39,578 nt of DNA from GCA-020356105 sp041602815 (GCA_041602815.1 JBFIFO010000013.1:1-39578), one strand, 5' to 3'. Shown: positions 23,458 to 34,365, numbered from the stretch's first letter. Notes: generated from the sequence alone by a model not told the origin. Numbers and translations: made by a program.

Positions 23458-23985
23458 TTATCCTTCCTCCGATGCCTCTTCCGCCTCGTCATCCGGTTTT
23501 GGCGCGGACGCGAGAGACTGCAGCAAAGCCGGATCCTGCATCACTTTGGCGATCAGTTCCTCGGCACCTGTCTTGCCGTCCATGTACGTGATCAGGTTCG
23601 AAAGCTGGTTCCGCGCGTCGAGCAACTTGCGCAGCGCCCCGACCTTGCGTGCGACAGCGGCCGGCGAAAAATCGTCCATGCTCTCGAACGTGATATCGAC
23701 GTTGAGATTTCCGTCGCCGGTCAGCGTGTTGGGAACCTGAAAGGCCGCCCGCGGCTTCATCGCCTTGAGACGATCGTTGAAATTGTCAACGTCGATCTCG
23801 AGGAACTTGCGGTCCGCAACAGCCGGCAAGGGCTCCTCGGGCTTGCCGGAAAGGTCCGCCAGAACACCCATCACGAACGGCAGCTGAACCTTCTTCTCAG
23901 CTCCGTACAGCTCAACATCGTATTCAATCTGGACGCGCGGGGCCCGGTTCCGCGCTATGAATTTTTGGGCGCTTGTCTTCGCCAT
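23458..23985 (-). CDS. tssB: TssB (ImpB/VipA) small sheath subunit
   Basis: A 175-residue small sheath subunit. Family segments are KFIARNRAPRVQIEYDVELY, LPFVMGVLADLSGKPEEPLP, KFLEIDVDNFNDRLKAMKPR and FESMDDFSPAAVARKV. The acidic tail EEAEEASEEG is common. It pairs with TssC to form the contractile sheath, and its N-terminal part is where TagJ binds in systems that have TagJ. AGGAGG lies eight bases before the ATG. Confidence 0.96.
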   Translation of the reverse strand: MAKTSAQKFIARNRAPRVQIEYDVELYGAEKKVQLPFVMGVLADLSGKPEEPLPAVADRKFLEIDVDNFNDRLKAMKPRAAFQVPNTLTGDGNLNVDITFESMDDFSPAAVARKVGALRKLLDARNQLSNLITYMDGKTGAEELIAKVMQDPALLQSLASAPKPDDEAEEASEEG

Positions 23986-24094
23986 TCTGCCTGCCTCCTG
24001 TATTCTAGTTCGCGGCCATCGCCCGCGGGGCCCCCTGTTACTATACGAGAACTTCGGTGCCGCGGTTGGTCTGTGGTATTTCTCACTTCGTCAG

Positions 24095-25159
24095 TTAATC
24101 GTAACTCCCTCCACTCCCATCGGAGCGTTCACCCGTGATCGTTTCTGCCTGCGTGACTCCGTCGGGAACCATGTCGCGCAGGATCTCCATGAAATCCTTG
24201 GACACCAGGCGCCGAGCCCGGCGCAACAGCAGCGGCACCGGGCTGGACGGCTCATTGCGCTGATAATATTCGCAGATTCGGTCGATGGCCCGCACCACGT
24301 CCTCGCGACCGCGGATCGCGCCGGAGGACTGGCCAGCGCCCTCACCCGCGCCGCCGGCATCCCCGGATACGGCGCCTTCGCCGCCGTCGGCGACTTCGCC
24401 GTCGCCAACGCGCGCCGAAACCTTCTCGGTCAGTACCTTGTCGATGGCCCGTAGCACATTCGTGAGGTCTTCGAGGTTCGGGGCATTCGCCGCGCCCACC
24501 TTTTCGGTCACCAGGGACTCGATGCCCGCGACATGCTCGAGTGCCGCCCGGGCGGCCTGCTGCGATGCCTGCAACGTGTCGATGTCGCATTCGGCGAACG
24601 CGGCCTCGATCGCCGCCGGCTCCAGACCCTGATCGCCTGCCCCGTTTCCGGGGCTGAGATCGCCGCTGGCAATGGCGATATCGCGGTAGGTAACGGTCCC
24701 GAAACCGCGTGTCTGCACCAGAGGCGCCACGCGCAGATCGCGGATGACCGTCGCAGGATCGCATAGCGACATGATCGCGTTGACCCGCACGGTCGGGTCG
24801 TTGTCGTCGTCCGCATCGAGCTGCGGATAGACCGAGTCCCAGTATCGCTCCAAGAGTCCGTGTAACAGGCCCAGCCCGCCGCTGAAGCCTGCAAGCCCGT
24901 GCGTGTGGAGTTGCGCCCGTGCCAGATACGACGCTATTCGCAGATCCTTTGACCGCGCAAACAGTTCAACTGCTTTCGCCTCAACGCTGGCCCAGTCGGG
25001 CTCTTCCGCGGCGACGACGGCATCGCCCATCGAATGCTCTTCCCTGCCGCGCGCCTCGCGCTCGAGGTCGCCGTATACCGTGTCGTACTCCATGTTCTCG
25101 CCGCAGGGATGCTCGGACGAGACTTCCTGGAGCAACTGTTCCACGTCGATCAAAGCCAT
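24095..25159 (-). CDS. tssA: TssA (ImpA) T6SS assembly protein
   Basis: A 354-residue TssA with the N-terminal ImpA domain: DVEQLLQEVSSEHPCGENME, DWASVEAKAVELFARSKDLR, ARAQLHTHGLAGFSGGLGLL and ERYWDSVYPQLDADDDNDPT. A Gly/Ala-rich flexible linker (about 265-295) precedes a helical end, RAIDRICEYYQRNEPSSPVP and LLLRRARRLVSKDFMEILRD. TssA organises the baseplate and the distal end of the growing tube. The ATG at 25159 (MALID) was preferred over one at 25168 because the GGGGAG upstream is too close to the latter; both are possible. It is the first gene of the core operon. Confidence 0.93.
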   Translation of the reverse strand: MALIDVEQLLQEVSSEHPCGENMEYDTVYGDLEREARGREEHSMGDAVVAAEEPDWASVEAKAVELFARSKDLRIASYLARAQLHTHGLAGFSGGLGLLHGLLERYWDSVYPQLDADDDNDPTVRVNAIMSLCDPATVIRDLRVAPLVQTRGFGTVTYRDIAIASGDLSPGNGAGDQGLEPAAIEAAFAECDIDTLQASQQAARAALEHVAGIESLVTEKVGAANAPNLEDLTNVLRAIDKVLTEKVSARVGDGEVADGGEGAVSGDAGGAGEGAGQSSGAIRGREDVVRAIDRICEYYQRNEPSSPVPLLLRRARRLVSKDFMEILRDMVPDGVTQAETITGERSDGSGGSYD

Positions 25160-25168
25160 CGGCTGCAT

Positions 25169-25591
25169 CGCTCCCCGAATGCCACGGATTCCGGTCCATG
25201 CGCACCCGCCGCGCCATCACGGGGCGGCGGGCCAGTGCGAAGGCGGCAGCCCGGCGGGTTCGCCGGGCCCGCATGCAAGCAGGCGCCGGGCGCGATGTGT
25301 TGGTGCAATTCTTGCGCGTCCCAGAGATTGTATCTGGGCACTGGTCTCCCCCTGTCTACATGCGCAGCCGAACTTAACTGCGTAGAGCCGATCTCAGCTG
25401 GATCGCCAGACTCGCGGCACTACGAAGACATAACCGCTGTCGCTCAACCTGTTCGTCACATTCGTTCGCACGATGGGCGCGCACTTCTCGCAGTCGCGTA
25501 AACCCATCTTGTTATTATCAATTTTATTATATTGTCACGAATTTGCGAAAACCGGCAAGACAAAATCGGTTTCGCACGCGGTCGTTGTACG
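25169..25591. other. 423-base gap upstream of the core T6SS operon
   Basis: No credible gene. The stretch 25500-25545 is strongly AT-rich for this genome, and the minus strand holds a perfect TATAAT at 25526-25531, but no matching -35 at normal spacing and about 350 bases from tssA. Next to the acetyltransferase stop is an imperfect inverted repeat (CGAAACCG and CGGTTTTCG, 25552-25580) that might act as a weak terminator. The promoter of the core operon is probably in this gap, but I cannot place it. Confidence 0.4.
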
Positions 25592-26131
25592 TCAGGAATG
25601 GTGCAGCGATTTGCCGAGAAACAGCAGGTGTTTGTCCCGCCACGGGCGCTGCACGGCGGAAGCGAAGCCGAGAGCCTCGTAAAAACCAACGTTGCGAAGC
25701 CCCACTGCAGTCACGACGTGGACGCCGGCAACGCGCGCTGCCTCGCAGTGCTCGACAAATGCATTCACGAGGCTCGAGCCGATATTGTGGCCGCGCCAGA
25801 GCGGATGGACGTTGACATGGAGATGTGCCGGAAAATCACCAAACTGGTCCGCAAACACCGAATAGTAAGGGATATCGTGATACAAGCGTTCCGCGGTCCT
25901 ACTGTCGAGACAGCCGGTAAGGTAACCCGCGACGAAGCCATCGGGGAACACCGCCAGATATATCCGTTGCGGTTCACAGTCCCGGTAATACCCTGTCCAG
26001 CGTTCCAGGAAGGCGCGCTCTTGCTCGGCGCCGCCCAAATCCTGAATTGCCGCGGAGAGAAAGAATATCTCTTCGACCATGTGCCACAGACTGGGGTCGA
26101 CCGGGCCCTTTACGATCCGCGGTGGGCTCAT
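25592..26131 (-). CDS. GNAT family N-acetyltransferase
   Basis: A 179-residue GNAT protein. Motif A is clear: AHLHVNVHPLWRGHNIGSSL with the acetyl-CoA-binding loop RGHNIG, followed by VVTAVGLRNVGFYEALGFAS, the C-terminal motif B. The substrate cannot be told. The start at 26131 has no good ribosome binding site, and an internal ATG at 26080 (MVEEIFFL) could be used. It lies upstream of tssA on the same strand but 423 bases away, so it is probably a separate transcript. Confidence 0.82.
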   Translation of the reverse strand: MSPPRIVKGPVDPSLWHMVEEIFFLSAAIQDLGGAEQERAFLERWTGYYRDCEPQRIYLAVFPDGFVAGYLTGCLDSRTAERLYHDIPYYSVFADQFGDFPAHLHVNVHPLWRGHNIGSSLVNAFVEHCEAARVAGVHVVTAVGLRNVGFYEALGFASAVQRPWRDKHLLFLGKSLHHS

Positions 26132-26527
26132 CGCGGTAGTCCAGCACCAGCCGGTACGGGCATTCTTGGCGCCCGCCGGATCGACTCAAGCGTCGAACCC
26201 CCGGTGCGTTTCCGACCCAGGGAGTGGCAAGCTGATACAGCCCCCCGTGTCCGCCGCCGACGGCGCCGCGCGCGGACCCTGAAACAGTCGTCCCCTGGCC
26301 AGAGTTCGGCGTTTCGTTGTCGCCATGACGGTGCTCCGCTGCCGCAGCCGCTGGCACCTCGGGAGAGGGTATGGTGCATGTGGCAAATTCTGCTAAAATG
26401 CCGGGAATTAATATTGTGGGACGTACGCATACCGTAGCGCGTACCGGCGAAGAAGCTTGCGCGCGGTAGAGGTTTGGCCGGTTCCGGCAACTCTGCGTAC
26501 GATCCCTTAAACAGGGGGATCCGGGCC
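26132..26527. other. 396-base gap without a recognisable gene
   Basis: This is a divergent gap between the acetyltransferase and the LysM lipoprotein. Open frames on both strands give low-complexity Arg/Ser/Pro translations and no known motif. The AT-rich part at 26385-26420 contains TAAAAT (plus strand), a possible -10 element for the lipoprotein gene, without a good -35. Nothing else is visible. Confidence 0.4.
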
Positions 26528-27817
26528 ATGCGCTCAAGACTAGTTTCGGTTTTCGTCGCCGCCTTCCTGCTCGGCCTCGGCGGCTGTTTGGACGGCGGAA
26601 CACAAGGCAGTTTGCCGCAGCCGGCTCCGTCAACGGTTGTCCTGCAGCCGACGCCCGGACTGACGCCAAAGGAACGGAACATCAAAGCACTCGGTCTGCT
26701 TGAGCAGGGCAAACGCGACGATGCCCGGGTCGAGCTCGTGGCGTCGCTCGCCGAGGCGCCGGCCGAAAGGAATGCGCTGGCGCAGAACCTGCTATCGCAG
26801 ATCGACGACGACCCGGTCGCCATGCTGGGGACAGCGAATTTCACGCACACGGTTGACAAGGGAGAATCCCTGTCGGCCATCTCCGAACGGTATCTCGGGG
26901 ACAAATTCAAGTTCTATGCGCTTGCCCGTTACAATGGGATAGAAAATCCGAGTCTCCTGCAGGCCGGCATGAAAATCAAGGTGCCGGGCAAGCAACAGCC
27001 GAAAGTTGCCTCCGTCCCTGCGAAACCTGCAGCCGAGCCAACGATGCCGCCGAAAGAGCCCGAGGTGGCAGCCGCCGCGCCGGCGAATCCGCCGGAAACG
27101 ATGTCGCCCGCAGCGCCGGAGGAGGCCGGAACCGGCGAGGTCGAGCCGGAGACACCGGCACCACCGAAATCGGAGACGGTCGCAGTGGCGGCGCCGGCAG
27201 CCACGCTGACGCCGGAGGAGCAGGCAACGGAACGGAAGATGAAGCTGTTCGCAGCGGCGCGAGAGAGGTCCGACGCCGGCAACTACCCCGGCGCGATCGA
27301 GATCATCGAAGACGGCCTGTCTCAGTTTCCGCAGGACCGGATGTTCAAGGTCTACGGAGCCGACGTTTATGAAAAGCACGGCGGAAGCCTGCTCGATATA
27401 CACAAATACCCGGAGGCGCTGGCGGCCGTCCAGCGCGGTGCGGCGCTCAATCCCGAGAACAAGGATCTGGCCGGGCGAATCGAAGACGCAAAGAAGGGCG
27501 TGCGGGCGGACGGGCTGTATCAGGATGGCCAGAAATACGAAGCCTCACGCGCCTATATCGAGGCGTATGAATCGTATCAGGCCGCGCTCAAGGTATGGCC
27601 GCGCCACGAACCGGCTCAGATCGCGCTGGCCAAGGTAAGGCCGGAGGTTGCCGACAAGTACTATCGCGAGGCCAGAACGGCCTTCCAGCAGCACGATCTC
27701 GAGAAGGCCCTCGAATATTACGACAAGACGCTCGAGATCGATTCCTCCCACGAGCCGGCCAAGCTGGAACGCCAGCGAACCATTCAGCTCATCGACAAGC
27801 TGAAGCAGGCGGGCTGA
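26528..27817 (+). CDS. LysM-TPR lipoprotein
   Basis: A 429-residue lipoprotein. The signal MRSRLVSVFVAAFLLGLGGC ends in a lipobox with Cys 20 as the lipidated residue. Residues 106-153 form a LysM peptidoglycan-binding module: HTVDKGESLSAISERYLGDK through GMKIKVPG. A Pro/Ala/Glu-rich linker (155-240) leads to a TPR region (245-429) with LEKALEYYDKTLEIDSSHEP as the clearest unit. It should be anchored in the envelope and hold the cell wall while presenting a protein-binding surface. The ATG at 26528 has GGGGGA upstream. It faces the TPR lipoprotein of the kinase operon with a 61-base gap. The two share architecture and are probably functionally linked. Confidence 0.88.
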   Translation: MRSRLVSVFVAAFLLGLGGCLDGGTQGSLPQPAPSTVVLQPTPGLTPKERNIKALGLLEQGKRDDARVELVASLAEAPAERNALAQNLLSQIDDDPVAMLGTANFTHTVDKGESLSAISERYLGDKFKFYALARYNGIENPSLLQAGMKIKVPGKQQPKVASVPAKPAAEPTMPPKEPEVAAAAPANPPETMSPAAPEEAGTGEVEPETPAPPKSETVAVAAPAATLTPEEQATERKMKLFAAARERSDAGNYPGAIEIIEDGLSQFPQDRMFKVYGADVYEKHGGSLLDIHKYPEALAAVQRGAALNPENKDLAGRIEDAKKGVRADGLYQDGQKYEASRAYIEAYESYQAALKVWPRHEPAQIALAKVRPEVADKYYREARTAFQQHDLEKALEYYDKTLEIDSSHEPAKLERQRTIQLIDKLKQAG

Positions 27818-27878
27818 AGCGGACAGTCGGGATCGGAGATCAGGCGCCCGGCACGGCGGCTCAGACGTCCGGGCCGCG

Positions 27879-28916
27879 TCACGGGTTGGAGATTTCGTTC
27901 AGCGTCTCGCGGATGCGGTAGGCCTTCATGAGGTATTCCCTCGCCTTGACGTGCTCGGGGTCGTAGGTCAACGTCTCTTCCCAGTACGCGATCGCTTGCG
28001 AGATGTCCTGCCGGAAGGCTCGGACGCCCTGCTCGTATGTCTCGCTTGCCAGGCGGGCCTTCGCCGTGGCAAGCGCAGCCGCCGGCGGGCTTTCGTGATT
28101 GCCGGAATATTTCACCGCAAATTCGAGGTGCCGCAGTGACTGGCGGAGCTTGCCATCGCGATACAGTGCAAGGCCCGCCTTTTCGTGCGACAGGGCCAGC
28201 AACTCCACCGCCTTGTCATCTCCGGGATGCTCGGCAAGGTAGGATTCCGCGTAAGCGATCAGATCGAGATAGGTGCCCGCCTTGACGTCGGAGACGGCCT
28301 GATCGAGCGACTGTCGTCCCGCCGTCTCGCGCGGCTCAACAGCTGCCCGCCCCGCGACGACCGCAGGAGGTTGCGCCGGCGGCGGCTCCGGCTTCGCGAG
28401 CGGCAGCGGAAATTCTTCCGGCGGCGGACGCCGCGCCGTCATCGGTCCGGCCATCTGTACCGCAGCGTCGGAATCAGCCATTTTCGTGGGTGCCTCCGGG
28501 CCGCCCGTCCGCGGGCGGCTGCCTCGATTGCGCTGCAGCTCGATCTGCCGCAGCCGCCGCAAGGCACCCTCGTGCTGCGGATCGTAGGCCAGCACGGCTA
28601 CGTAGTCCCGCCAAGCCTCACGGCTGTTCTTTTTCGCGGCCGCCTCGGCCTTCTGGAAGCGACTGTCGGCCAGACGCTTGGCATCCGCCTCTACGGAGCG
28701 CCGCAGCGCAATGATTTCCGGGTCTTGCGGACGCAGCGTCTCCAGCACCCGCAGCTCGACCAGCGCATCCGCGAGGTTGCCTTGCCGGATCAGTTCTTCG
28801 GCCTGCTGCCGGCGCTCAGTTACGCCGGAGGTGCCAAACAGGGGCAGCTGCGCGCAGCCGGTCATCAGGCCCACGGCCAGCACCAGCGCCGAAATTTCCG
28901 TCGCGCGCCGAATCAT
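27879..28916 (-). CDS. TPR lipoprotein
   Basis: A 345-residue lipoprotein. The signal MIRRATEISALVLAVGLMTGC has lipobox LMTGC with Cys 21. TPR-like units lie at about 38-125 (LIRQGNLADALVELRVLETL, DYVAVLAYDPQHEGALRRL) and 205-340 (GLALYRDGKLRQSLRHLEFA, AIAYWEETLTYDPEHVKARE). A Pro-rich linker separates the two sets. It overlaps the deacetylase stop by four bases, so it is translated with that gene and the kinase. An envelope scaffold is likely; no enzyme motif is seen. Confidence 0.83.
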   Translation of the reverse strand: MIRRATEISALVLAVGLMTGCAQLPLFGTSGVTERRQQAEELIRQGNLADALVELRVLETLRPQDPEIIALRRSVEADAKRLADSRFQKAEAAAKKNSREAWRDYVAVLAYDPQHEGALRRLRQIELQRNRGSRPRTGGPEAPTKMADSDAAVQMAGPMTARRPPPEEFPLPLAKPEPPPAQPPAVVAGRAAVEPRETAGRQSLDQAVSDVKAGTYLDLIAYAESYLAEHPGDDKAVELLALSHEKAGLALYRDGKLRQSLRHLEFAVKYSGNHESPPAAALATAKARLASETYEQGVRAFRQDISQAIAYWEETLTYDPEHVKAREYLMKAYRIRETLNEISNP

Positions 28917-29882
28917 GGCACCACCATCCCTCCGAAGACGTCGAGGCGTTTGGCGAAGGCCACGAGGTCGTCATCGCAGTAGATCTGCGAGCGTCGCAGC
29001 GCCATCGGGTGCACGAAGGACGGATTGCCGCCCGCGGTCACCGTCGCGCCGAGCCGGAAACCCTCCGCCTCCAGCGCCTCGAGCAGAACGTCGTTCTCGG
29101 CGCCGTAAGGAAACGCGAACGTGTGAATCGGGATGTTGAGATGCGCCCGGATCGCCCGGGTCGGATCACGCACTTCGTCGCGAATCCGTTCCCGGTATGC
29201 CGCCAGGCTCTCCCCGGGCTGCCGCAAGGTGAGGTCGGAATGAGTCTTCGAGTGCGGCTGTATGTCGATCAGCCCCGAAGCGACCATTTCCTTCATCTCC
29301 GCCCAGTTCAGTGCCGCCGGCGCGCCGATGAATTCGGTGTAGACGAAGACCGTCGCCTTGTAGCCGAACTCCCGGAGTACCGGGTAGGCGACCTCGTAGA
29401 CGGATTTGTAGCCGTCATCCATCGACAGGATCACCGGCTTGCGCGGTATCGGCCCCTTGCCTTCGACGAAGTCGGCGAAGTCGGCGAAGCTGATCACCGT
29501 ATAGCCGTTATCCCGCAAATATTGCAGCTGGCTCCGGAAGCTCGTTGCCGACACCGACAGCAGGTCGCATTTGCGGTCCCCCGGGACGAACCGGTGATAG
29601 GTCAGGATCGCGACCTTCTTGTAACCGTTGCGCAGAATGCCGGCCTGGTCGGCCCAGCGCAGGGGAATCACCACCTGCCGGCCCGGCAGCACACGGTCGA
29701 TCTTGTTGAAATCGGCAATCACCCAGTGCTTGCCGGGATCGCCGAGATAGGTCGCGGCGAGGCCGTCCAGCGTCTCGCCCCAGCCGGCGGACACGACGAT
29801 GAAATCGTCGCTGCGTGCCACCACGTTGGTGCTGCAACCCGACAGCGCCGCGGCCGCCAGCACGATCAGGGCGGCCGCGGCA

Positions 29883-31487
<1,605 letters not shown>

Positions 31488-31744
31488 CGTTCGCGTGCAA
31501 GCGTCCCCGGGCACCGCAGTTCGCAGACGGGGCCGTCCGGTTCTCCCCCGGCATCTTTTCGGCCCCGCGTTTCCCCGGGGCCGGCCCCACGACGGCAATC
31601 ACTGTATTCGATTCACGAGGCGTTGTGTACCGGCGATTGAAGCCGTCCGGAAAATAGGCAGGTGGCGGGGAGATGGGGCGCCGCGGGCCGTCGCACGCTC
31701 GTGGGGCTGTCGACAGGCGCGACCGGCACAGCATATAGAGGAAT

Positions 31745-31820
31745 TGGCGTCCCCTAGGGGAATCGAACCCCTGTTTCCGGCGTGAGAGGCCGGCGTCCTG
31801 GACCGCTAGACGAAGGGGAC
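31745..31820 (-). tRNA. tRNA-Glu (anticodon CTC)
   Basis: On the minus strand a 76-base cloverleaf reads GTCCCCT...AGGGGAC for the acceptor stem, with loop CTCTCAC between CCGGC and GCCGG giving anticodon CTC (Glu, codon GAG). The T-arm is CAGGGGTTCGATTCCCCTA-like. The 3' CCA is encoded. It stands alone, with its 3' end facing the kinase and T6SS side. Confidence 0.96.
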
Positions 31821-31857
31821 GCGGGTGCGGCCGCGCGTGCGGACGCGTGACGGCTGC

Positions 31858-31886
31858 TGTGTAGCGGAGATCGGGACGGCGATCAA
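31858..31886 (-). promoter_or_regulatory. candidate promoter of tRNA-Glu
   Basis: On the minus strand TTGATC (31881-31886) and TACACA (31858-31863) are separated by 17 bases and lie 38 bases before the tRNA 5' end. The -35 is fair, the -10 weak. Confidence 0.35.
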
Positions 31887-32014
31887 GGATTTCAAGTGTC
31901 CGGCCCGCGGCGCGGCGGGGATTGGCATTGACGGGCCGGCTGCGAAGTGGGATGAGTTTCGGGCTCTTTGCGGCGGCAGGCCGACGGGGCCGGGGGCACG
32001 GACAGGAGGCAAGG

Positions 32015-32986
32015 ATGGCGGAAGAGCGGCGGCGGTTCCGGCCGGTATCGGGCAACGTCCTGCCGCGCTTCGCCGGAATCGCGACCTTCATGCGCCTGCC
32101 GCACGTCACCGACTGGGCCGGGGTCGAGATCGGCCTGATCGGCGTGCCGTGGGACGGCGGCACTACCAACCGCGCCGGCGCCCGCCACGGCCCGCGGCAG
32201 ATCCGGGATCTCTCGACGATGATGCGCAACGTCCACCACGTGAGCCGCGTCAAGCCGTTCGAGGCGGCCAACTGCGCCGACCTCGGCGACGTCCAGGTCA
32301 ACCCGATCGACCTCGAGGAATCCCTGCGGCTGGTCGAGGCGTATTACCGGCGCGTGACGGCCGCCGGCATCCTGCCGCTCACCGCTGGCGGCGACCACCT
32401 GATCAGCCTGCCGATCCTGCGTGCGCTGGCCGGCGACGGGCCACCGCTCGGAATGGTCCATTTCGACGCCCACACCGACACCTGGGACCGCTATTTCGGC
32501 GACCACCGCTACACCCACGGCACGCCGTTCCGCCGCGCTGTCGAGGAGGGCGCGCTGGACCCGAGGCGCACCGTGCAGATCGGCATCCGCGGCTCGCTCT
32601 ACGCCGAAAAGGACCACGAATGGGGCCTCGAGCAGGGCATACGCGTCATCACCATCGAGGAGCTCTACGACGTCGGCATCGACGCGGTGATCGCCGAGGC
32701 GCGCCGCGTCGCCGGCGCCGGCCCGACCTATGTCAGCTTCGATGTCGACGGCCTAGACCCGGTCTACGCGCCGGGCACCGGCACGCCGGAGATCGGCGGC
32801 TTTTCGACGCACGAGGCGCAGCGCATGCTGCGCGGCCTGCAGGGCCTCGATATCGTCGGCGGCGACGTCGTCGAGGTGTCGCCGCCGTTCGATCAGACCG
32901 GCATGACCGCGCTGGTCGGCGCCACCATGATGTACGAGATCCTCTGCGTCATGGCCGACGCGATCGCCCGCCGCAAGGCGGGCTGA
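32015..32986 (+). CDS. ureohydrolase (agmatinase/guanidinobutyrase-type)
   Basis: A 323-residue member of the arginase/agmatinase family, binuclear Mn or Ni enzymes that split guanidino compounds to urea and an amine. Metal-binding motifs are complete: GGDH, HFDAHTDTWD and SFDVDGLDPVYAPGTG. The GVPWDGGTTNRAGARHGPRQ segment fits agmatinase-type members. The exact substrate (agmatine, guanidinobutyrate, guanidine or other) cannot be fixed from sequence alone. The ATG at 32015 has GGAGG upstream; the open frame begins at 31922 but that stretch is low-complexity and lacks a ribosome site. A substrate-binding protein follows 16 bases later, suggesting a two-gene operon. Confidence 0.9.
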   Translation: MAEERRRFRPVSGNVLPRFAGIATFMRLPHVTDWAGVEIGLIGVPWDGGTTNRAGARHGPRQIRDLSTMMRNVHHVSRVKPFEAANCADLGDVQVNPIDLEESLRLVEAYYRRVTAAGILPLTAGGDHLISLPILRALAGDGPPLGMVHFDAHTDTWDRYFGDHRYTHGTPFRRAVEEGALDPRRTVQIGIRGSLYAEKDHEWGLEQGIRVITIEELYDVGIDAVIAEARRVAGAGPTYVSFDVDGLDPVYAPGTGTPEIGGFSTHEAQRMLRGLQGLDIVGGDVVEVSPPFDQTGMTALVGATMMYEILCVMADAIARRKAG

Positions 32987-33002
32987 AGCGCCGGGGCATC
33001 CG

Positions 33003-34004
33003 ATGGGCGGCGGCAGCGGGATACGCGGCGGCGCGCGGCGGCTGTTGGCGTTGCTGCTCTCCGCTGCAGCGGTCGTCGTGACGGCGGCGGACGGGCGGGC
33101 CGAGCCCCTGCGCATCGGTTACCGCAGCTGGGTCTCCGCCGGGCCGTTCTTCATCGCGCGCGACAAGGGCTGGTTCGCCGAGGAGGGGGTGGAGGTCCGG
33201 CTCGTGCCGGTCGAGGACTTGCCGGTCCGCATGGCCGCCCTCGCCACCGGCGACCTCGACGCCATGATCGGCATGCTCGACGCGACGGTGCTGCACCTGA
33301 CCCCGAAGACGGAGTTGCGCCTGGCCTTCGCGGTCGCAGAGTCGCGCGGTGCCGACGGGCTGGTGGCGACGATGGACATCAAGACGATCGCCGACCTCAA
33401 GGGCAAGCGGGTCGCGGTGCGGCCGGGCTCGACCGGCCAGTTCTATCTCAATGTGCTGCTGCAAGAGGCTGGTTTCACACAGAGCGACATCGACATCGTG
33501 CCGTTGCCGCCGGGCGAGGCCGGACACGCCTTCGAAACGGGCGAGGTCGACGCCGCCGTCACCTGGGAGCCATGGCTCAGTCGGACCCGCGAACGCGAGC
33601 GTGGCCACGTTCTCGCCGACACCACGGACCGGCCCGGCCTGCTGATCGAGATGCTCGTTGCGCGGGCGGCGCCGCTCGAGACACGGGCGGCGGATTTCAG
33701 CGCCCTGTACCGGGCCTGGCAGCGCGCCGTCGCCTTTACCCGCGACAATCCGGACGAGGCCGACGCCATCATGGCCGCCGGCATTGGCCGCTGGCTGCGC
33801 CATCACATGGTGGTGGCGGAGATGCGCCAGGGCATCGTCTGGTACGACGGCACCGCGAATCAGGCGCTCTTCGGGGAGCCGGGACGGCCTGGGCCGTTGA
33901 CGGCCGCCCTCGCGCGCGCCATCGGAATCTGGGACGGATTCGGCAAGCTGCAGGTCAAACGGCAGCCGCGCGAACTGATCACCTTCGCCGTGGTCGGCTG
34001 GTGA
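33003..34004 (+). CDS. NMT1/SsuA-like ABC transporter substrate-binding protein
   Basis: A 333-residue periplasmic binding protein with a cleavable signal (RRLLALLLSAAAVVVTAADG, cut likely after GRA). The mature part begins EPLRIGYRSWVSAGPFFIAR and has DKGWFAEEGVEVRLVPVED, TIADLKGKRVAVRPGSTGQF and EVDAAVTWEPWLSRTRE. These are typical of the nitrate/taurine/sulfonate (NrtA/TauA/SsuA) family. No permease or ATPase gene lies nearby, so it is an orphan component here. Location 16 bases after the ureohydrolase suggests that its ligand is that enzyme's substrate or a related nitrogen compound. Confidence 0.88.
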   Translation: MGGGSGIRGGARRLLALLLSAAAVVVTAADGRAEPLRIGYRSWVSAGPFFIARDKGWFAEEGVEVRLVPVEDLPVRMAALATGDLDAMIGMLDATVLHLTPKTELRLAFAVAESRGADGLVATMDIKTIADLKGKRVAVRPGSTGQFYLNVLLQEAGFTQSDIDIVPLPPGEAGHAFETGEVDAAVTWEPWLSRTRERERGHVLADTTDRPGLLIEMLVARAAPLETRAADFSALYRAWQRAVAFTRDNPDEADAIMAAGIGRWLRHHMVVAEMRQGIVWYDGTANQALFGEPGRPGPLTAALARAIGIWDGFGKLQVKRQPRELITFAVVGW

Positions 34005-34037
34005 ATGGGCCGTGTCGCAAGGACCCGGCGCGGCGGC

Positions 34038-34193
34038 TCAGCGGCGGAACCGGCCGCGCGCCGCATCCTCGATCTCGTAAGGGGAGATGCCGATGTCCTC
34101 GAGCTGGCGGGCGGTCAGCCTGGAAAGCTCGTTGACGGTCCGGCGATATGTGCGCCAGCGGCGAAAATCATTGCTGATACGGTCGAGAAACAT
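34038..34193 (-). CDS. DUF1127 small protein
   Basis: A 51-residue protein: RRTVNELSRLTARQLEDIGI followed by a short Arg-rich end. The helical LSRLTARQLEDIGIS pattern is DUF1127 (YjiS-like), common in Alphaproteobacteria and linked in some species to RNA or phosphate and metabolic regulation. The ATG at 34193 has GGGGA upstream; the open frame extends to 34250 but the extra residues are not family sequence. The upstream 172-base gap is AT-rich and should hold its promoter; a TTGACT lies there without a good -10. Confidence 0.9.
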   Translation of the reverse strand: MFLDRISNDFRRWRTYRRTVNELSRLTARQLEDIGISPYEIEDAARGRFRR

Positions 34194-34365
34194 GGCAAAT
34201 CCCCATCGGCAGGGTGAAAATCGAAACCCAGTTGCAGTCAACATATGCACACTGCCGTAGCTGGAGAAATGACATTTTTGCAGGGCAGAAATGGCTCCGG
34301 CGAATACCTCATTTTTACCATATTTTAACGCACTATGGAAAATTGCTGCAGTGCAGCGAAACAGG

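Noticed and set aside
25300..25318. A sigma-54-like element TGGTGC-N5-TTGC on the plus strand.
   Set aside because: The spacing is right, but the upstream half is weak and it points away from tssA toward a convergent gene, with no plus-strand gene for more than 1 kb.
26186..26386. Short minus-strand frames with Gly/His-rich peptides that could be a microcin.
   Set aside because: No ribosome site, no leader motif and no processing or export gene nearby; composition is like random GC-rich sequence.
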